Below are positions 6,831 through 9,939 of a stretch of DNA of 9,939 nt, in pieces. This stretch comes from an uncultured Alphaproteobacteria bacterium. Its GTDB lineage: Bacteria; Pseudomonadota; Alphaproteobacteria; Caulobacterales; Parvularculaceae. The notes beneath the pieces are model-generated. The model saw only the letters and a list, made by a program, of their open reading frames with translations, did not search any database and was not told where the DNA came from. The first letter of the stretch is position 1. The number at the start of each line of letters is the position of its first letter. A program made the translations under genes and the position numbers. The DNA lies in the NCBI GenBank assembly GCA_938003575.1, contig CALKYG010000126.1, positions 1-9,939 on the forward strand. The letters run 5' to 3'.

Positions 6831-7192
6831 TTGGCGGACCTCAATGTCTCCGCCCGCGCAAGCACCTGCGCGTCGCCTTCCCGGGTCACTGAAACGGCGA
6901 GCCGCAAAAGTTCTTCTCCTGCGGCTGATACGGTTCGCTTTGCGCGCCAACGCCGCCCCGCCGCCTCAATAATTTCTTCCTCCTCAACCTGATCCGGCGG
7001 CGCGGTCATGATCAGAAGTTCAATCAATTCGTTGTCGGCGACGACCCCGGCGATCAGCCGCTCCTGTTCTGTCGCAGCAAAGCGCGTCGACTGCGCGAGC
7101 ATGAGATACGCGGACAGGACGACACCCGCGAGAATCGCAAGCGCGACCAGCGTTTCGATCAGCGTCATGCCTCTTTCAGCGTCCGACGGCAT
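6827..7192 (-). CDS. gspI: Type II secretion minor pseudopilin GspI
   Basis: GspI is a small minor pseudopilin that nucleates the pseudopilus tip with GspJ and GspK. From ATG 7190-7192 it has 121 residues, the usual size. The leader MPSDAERG is cut before MTLIE, with Glu at mature +5 (E13) and a hydrophobic helix to about residue 34. IAGVVADNELIE (47-58) matches the conserved A-x-x-x-A-D-N-x-L region. AGGGA lies about 5 bases upstream of this start. An alternative ATG at 7222 would give an 18-residue leader without a visible Shine-Dalgarno sequence and a 47-base overlap with gspH; the chosen start overlaps gspH by 17 bases. Confidence 0.93.
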   Translation of the reverse strand: MPSDAERGMTLIETLVALAILAGVVLSAYLMLAQSTRFAATEQERLIAGVVADNELIELLIMTAPPDQVEEEEIIEAAGRRWRAKRTVSAAGEELLRLAVSVTREGDAQVLARAETLRSAK

Positions 7193-7748
7193 CGTCCCTG
7201 ACCGATACAGTTGCGGCGTCATCAACAGTGACAACCCATGAGCCGGCGGGGCTCGAAAATCGAACCGAAAACGGGGTCTGCCCCCCGAGCGGATCAAGCG
7301 GAACCGTCCTGGCGTCCTTATCCCGATCGGCGCCGGCTCCATTCGGCTGATCATCCGCGGACACCGCCTCTTCAGCCCCGAGCGCCCGCAGGTTTGCGAT
7401 CGTCCGATCCTCAAACTCCAGCATGACAGAGGTTCGCCCGTCGAATTTCCTGCGCGAGAGGTGCGCGGCCCGTTCAGGCGGCGACCACTCGCCGCCGGCG
7501 AGCGCTTCGAACTCGTAGCCCGTTGGGTCTATCGACAAGCGAAGGACCCGGCCGCTCGAGATCATGTCGTCGAGCGCCATTTCAGTCCTTGCGGCGAAAC
7601 GCTCGGCGTCGTCGCGAACAGCCGGGCGCACCGGCGGCGCCGTCAACATAACCACGGATGACGCCAGCGCCAGAATGGCGATGACGACCAGCAGTTCGAC
7701 AAGCGTAAGACCGCGTTGTCTTTTCAGATTTAACCTTCCGCCTGCCAA
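7176..7748 (-). CDS. gspH: Type II secretion minor pseudopilin GspH
   Basis: GspH is a minor pseudopilin that joins the tip complex to the GspG shaft. As drawn, from TTG 7746-7748, it has 190 residues. Prepilin peptidase would cut after G13 (KRQRG), leaving LTLVE with Glu at +5 (E18) and a hydrophobic helix to about residue 37. The globular part includes DPTGYEFEALAGGEW and DGRTSVMLEFEDR, as in GspH proteins. A hydrophilic Asp/Ala/Gly-rich loop lies at about 123-147. The start is uncertain: no ATG or GTG exists near the leader. A CTG at 7725-7727, two bases past the gspG stop and six bases after GGAAGG, would give a leader of MKRQRG, typical in size and charge. Family assignment is firm; the N-terminus is not. 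Confidence 0.88.
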   Translation of the reverse strand: MAGGRLNLKRQRGLTLVELLVVIAILALASSVVMLTAPPVRPAVRDDAERFAARTEMALDDMISSGRVLRLSIDPTGYEFEALAGGEWSPPERAAHLSRRKFDGRTSVMLEFEDRTIANLRALGAEEAVSADDQPNGAGADRDKDARTVPLDPLGGQTPFSVRFSSPAGSWVVTVDDAATVSVRDDAVGR

Positions 7749-8188
7749 TTCACGATATCCGCGTTGACGCCTTCGCCGCCCGGCTCTCCGTCCGCGCCGA
7801 GAGAATAGACGTCTATCGGGCCGTGGTCGCCCGGCTGGCGATACTGATAGGGCCGGCCCCAGGGATCGACAGGCAGGGTGCGCAGATAACCGCCGGGACG
7901 ATATTGGTCAGTGCGCGTTTCGCCGGGAGGAATTGTGACAAGCGCCGCCAGTCCCTGCTCGGTCGTCGGATAGGCGAACATGTCAAGCCGGTACTGATCG
8001 AGCGCTGTTTCAATGGCGCCGATGTCGATCTTCGCCTTTCGCGCGGCGGCCCTGTCGCGCTCCGGCAGCACGTTGACGACGACGAGCGCGGAGATCAGCG
8101 CCAGAATCGACAGGACGACGAGAAGCTCAATCAGCGTGACGCCATTTTGCCGGCGGCGAATTCTGCGTTTCGTCCCGGGATCGCACAT
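7730..8188 (-). CDS. gspG: Type II secretion major pseudopilin GspG
   Basis: GspG is the major pseudopilin that polymerises into the periplasmic pseudopilus and drives substrates through the secretin. It has 152 residues. A basic leader ending RRRQNG is cut after G16; the mature protein begins VTLIE with Glu at +5 (E21) and a hydrophobic helix to about residue 40. YPTTEQGL (73-80), DPWG (108-111) and DVYSLGADG (126-134) are GspG signatures. The last two flank the calcium-binding C-terminal loop, with the acidic DGEPGGEG segment. ATG at 8186-8188 has AAGGAG 9 bases upstream. This is the only gsp gene in the window with its own untranslated gap, which suits the high amount of GspG needed. The length is typical. 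Confidence 0.97.
   Translation of the reverse strand: MCDPGTKRRIRRRQNGVTLIELLVVLSILALISALVVVNVLPERDRAAARKAKIDIGAIETALDQYRLDMFAYPTTEQGLAALVTIPPGETRTDQYRPGGYLRTLPVDPWGRPYQYRQPGDHGPIDVYSLGADGEPGGEGVNADIVNWQAEG
7734..7739 (-). promoter_or_regulatory. Shine-Dalgarno GGAAGG before a possible CTG start of gspH
   Basis: On the - strand GGAAGG is followed by six bases and then CTG (7727-7725), in the gspH frame. It lies inside the last codons of gspG. The spacing is near ideal for the CTG, whereas the annotated TTG start at 7748 lies upstream of this motif and has no good motif of its own. It therefore bears directly on where gspH begins. Confidence 0.45.
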
Positions 8189-8197
8189 CGCTCAACT

Positions 8198-8203
8198 CTC
8201 CTT
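8198..8203 (-). promoter_or_regulatory. Strong Shine-Dalgarno sequence of gspG
   Basis: AAGGAG on the - strand lies 9 bases before the gspG ATG within the 33-bp gspF-gspG gap. The gap has no room for an obvious promoter or a terminator hairpin, so gspG is probably read from the same transcript but initiated independently. Confidence 0.6.
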
Positions 8204-8221
8204 CTCTAACTTTCCAGCGAG

Positions 8222-9433
8222 TCATCCGGCCGCGAGGCTGTTGAGCCTCAGGATCGGCAGCAGGATCGCCACGACGATTAGCATGACAGCGCCGCCCATG
8301 GCGATGATAATGGAAGGTTCAAGCAGGCGAAGCGCAACCGTCGAAGCGGTGTCGAATTCTTCTTCCAGCTGCGCCGCCGCCTTGTCGAGCATAAGGGGCA
8401 CGGCGCCGGCCCGTTCGCCCGCCGCCAGCATATGCACCATCATCGGCGGCAGGACGTTGGATCGCTTGAGTGCGGCGGCGAGCGACGCGCCTTCCCTGAC
8501 CTGCGTTATTGCGCCTTCAAGCCGGTCGCGCATGTAGCTGTTGCCTATCGTCCGCTGCGCGCCCTTGAGGCTGTCGAGCAGGGGCGCGCCGCCCGCGAAG
8601 AGGGTCGCCAGCGTTCGCGCAAAGCGCGCGCCGTCAAGCCCCCGGAGCAGCTTTCCGAGCAGCGGCAAAGTCAGCACCCAGCGGTCGAACGCCAGCTTGA
8701 ACGCAGGGGTGCGCCGTCCTTGCCAGAACGCAACGCCGCCAAGCATGACCGCTGCAAGCAAGTAAAGGCCGTATTCGCCGATGAAATCCGAAACGGCGAT
8801 GACCATTTGCGTGACAAGGGGCAGCTGCGCGTCGAACGTCTGGAACTGTTCGACGACTTTCGGCACAACCTGCGTCATCAAGGCGGTGACGACGAGCCCC
8901 GCCACGATCGCGAGCGCCAGCGGATAGATCAGCGACGCGACCGCCTTGTTGAGCATGGTCCTGTTTTTCTCTAGCATCGTCGCCAGGCGATCGAGAACGC
9001 CGGCGAGATCGCCTGAAGTTTCGCCGGCGGCGACAACGGCCCTGTAAAGGTCTGAAAACGACCGGCGGTCCTCTCCGAGAGCATCGGCGAGACGCCAGCC
9101 TTCAAGGACGCGTTCGCGCACTGCAAGGAGCCTTTTGCGCGCGCCTTTCTTCTCGGTTTGCAGGGCGACGGCGTTCAAGGCCTCCTCAAGCGGCGTCGAA
9201 GCTGCGACCAGCACCGCGATCTGCCGCGTCAGGTTGACAAGTTCCGAGGCTCCGATCCGCTGCGCCTTGCGCGATCCCTCGCCCGCGCCGGCCTCGCGCG
9301 GCGCCGACAGCAAAACCGGCGTCAGCTGAAGACGGCGAAGTTCCTGCCGGGCGAGCCGCGCCGACTCCGCGTTGACGACGCCGCGCCGCGACTTTCCTCC
9401 GGCGTCAAGCGCCTCATACTCAAACGATGGCAT
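8222..9433 (-). CDS. gspF: Type II secretion inner-membrane platform protein GspF
   Basis: GspF is the polytopic inner-membrane core of the T2SS platform, contacting GspE and GspL and probably the base of the pseudopilus. It has 403 residues, the family norm. The N-terminus [15 protein letters not shown] (4-18) is the conserved opening. Two repeated T2SSF domains follow (about 70-193 and 272-395), marked by AAGETSGDL (135-143) and AAGERAGAV (337-345). Membrane segments lie near 166-190, 222-236 and 370-396, with the conserved LEP (371-373) before the last. ATG 9431-9433 is preceded by AGGAGG (9440-9445) six bases away and overlaps the gspE end by 14 bases. The longer frame upstream is basic, lies over gspE and is not credible as GspF. 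Confidence 0.97.
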   Translation of the reverse strand: MPSFEYEALDAGGKSRRGVVNAESARLARQELRRLQLTPVLLSAPREAGAGEGSRKAQRIGASELVNLTRQIAVLVAASTPLEEALNAVALQTEKKGARKRLLAVRERVLEGWRLADALGEDRRSFSDLYRAVVAAGETSGDLAGVLDRLATMLEKNRTMLNKAVASLIYPLALAIVAGLVVTALMTQVVPKVVEQFQTFDAQLPLVTQMVIAVSDFIGEYGLYLLAAVMLGGVAFWQGRRTPAFKLAFDRWVLTLPLLGKLLRGLDGARFARTLATLFAGGAPLLDSLKGAQRTIGNSYMRDRLEGAITQVREGASLAAALKRSNVLPPMMVHMLAAGERAGAVPLMLDKAAAQLEEEFDTASTVALRLLEPSIIIAMGGAVMLIVVAILLPILRLNSLAAG

Positions 9434-9939
9434 CGTCTTCCTCCTGCCGCACGACGCGGAGGACTTCCTCGATCGATGTGAGGCCTGCGAGAACATGCCG
9501 GAAGCCGGCAGACGCAAGCGTATCTGCGCGCCTGAACGCATGAGCGGCGATGTCCGCCTCGCTCGCATCCTCGTGGATGAGACGGCGAAGGGTTTCGTCG
9601 ACCACCATCAATTCGTAAACGCCGACCCGGCCTTCATAGCCGGTGTGACCGCACCGGCCGCAGCCCGCCGCCCGGTGAACCCGGACGCCGGCGCCGGGCG
9701 CGACGCCGAGCAGTCTTCTTTCAGCGTCGTCCGGCTCATACGCTTCCTTGCAGGTCGGACAAAGCCGGCGAACGAGGCGCTGCGCAAGCACGGCGGCGAT
9801 CGTCGAGGAAAGCAGAAACGGTTCAGCGCCCATATCGCGCAATCGGGTCACGGCGCCGACCGCCGAGTTCGTGTGCACGGTCGACAGCACGAGATGCCCG
9901 GTCAGCGACGCCTGAATGGCGATCTCCGCCGTCTCAACG
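9420..9939 (-). CDS. gspE: Type II secretion ATPase GspE, C-terminal part (5' end outside the window)
   Basis: GspE is the cytoplasmic hexameric ATPase that powers pseudopilus assembly. Only the last 173 codons are present; the gene runs off the right edge, so the N-terminal domains and Walker A are not seen. The fragment opens with [15 protein letters not shown], then LVLSTVHTN, the His-box region shared by secretion ATPases, then [10 protein letters not shown] and [11 protein letters not shown] four-Cys zinc site of the GspE type is present as CPTC and, after about 34 residues, CGRC, followed by [12 protein letters not shown]. The stop is TGA 9420-9422, overlapping gspF by 14 bases. An internal GTG at 9888-9890 is not the start, because conserved GspE sequence continues upstream of it to the window edge. 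Confidence 0.97.
   Translation of the reverse strand, partial: VETAEIAIQASLTGHLVLSTVHTNSAVGAVTRLRDMGAEPFLLSSTIAAVLAQRLVRRLCPTCKEAYEPDDAERRLLGVAPGAGVRVHRAAGCGRCGHTGYEGRVGVYELMVVDETLRRLIHEDASEADIAAHAFRRADTLASAGFRHVLAGLTSIEEVLRVVRQEEDDAIV
9440..9445 (-). promoter_or_regulatory. Shine-Dalgarno sequence fixing the gspF start
   Basis: AGGAGG on the - strand, inside the end of gspE, lies six bases before ATG 9431-9433. Together with the conserved FEYEALD opening, it decides this start over the longer open frame. Confidence 0.6.

Overview
The window reads as high-GC Proteobacterial DNA, most likely from an alphaproteobacterium. The grounds are G/C-rich third codon positions, tightly overlapping genes, and a type II secretion (T2SS) operon that ends with gspN and a small lipoprotein. 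The genus cannot be settled from the sequence alone.

Layout. Positions 1-293 (+ strand) hold the C-terminal end of an unrecognised membrane protein whose start lies off the left edge. Its stop codon overlaps the stop of a convergent cation diffusion facilitator (CDF) efflux gene (290-1288, - strand). A 9-bp perfect inverted repeat sits at this junction. A divergent intergenic region of about 280 bp (1289-1566) separates the CDF gene from a ZIP-family metal transporter (1567-2307, + strand). One divergent pair therefore carries a probable zinc exporter and a probable zinc importer.

The rest of the window (2315-9939, - strand) is one compact T2SS operon. In transcription order it is gspE (C-terminal part, entering from the right edge), gspF, gspG, gspH, gspI, gspJ, gspK, gspL, gspM, gspN, and a 158-residue predicted lipoprotein. 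From gspI to the lipoprotein, each junction is a 4-base stop/start overlap (ATGA, or TTGA at gspK/gspL), which implies strong translational coupling. The only real gap is 33 bp before gspG, the major pseudopilin gene, and it carries a strong Shine-Dalgarno sequence.

How the parts fit. GspE is the cytoplasmic ATPase and GspF the inner-membrane platform. GspL and GspM form the ATPase-docking complex. GspG forms the pseudopilus shaft and GspH, I, J and K its tip. GspN is an accessory inner-membrane protein. The outer-membrane secretin GspD, the linker GspC and the prepilin peptidase GspO are not in the window; gspC and gspD may lie upstream of gspE, past the right edge. The part that looks least described is the terminal lipoprotein, a candidate accessory subunit of this secretion system. 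Apart from it, the window holds recognisable families, and I see no sign of mobile elements, CRISPR arrays or RNA genes.
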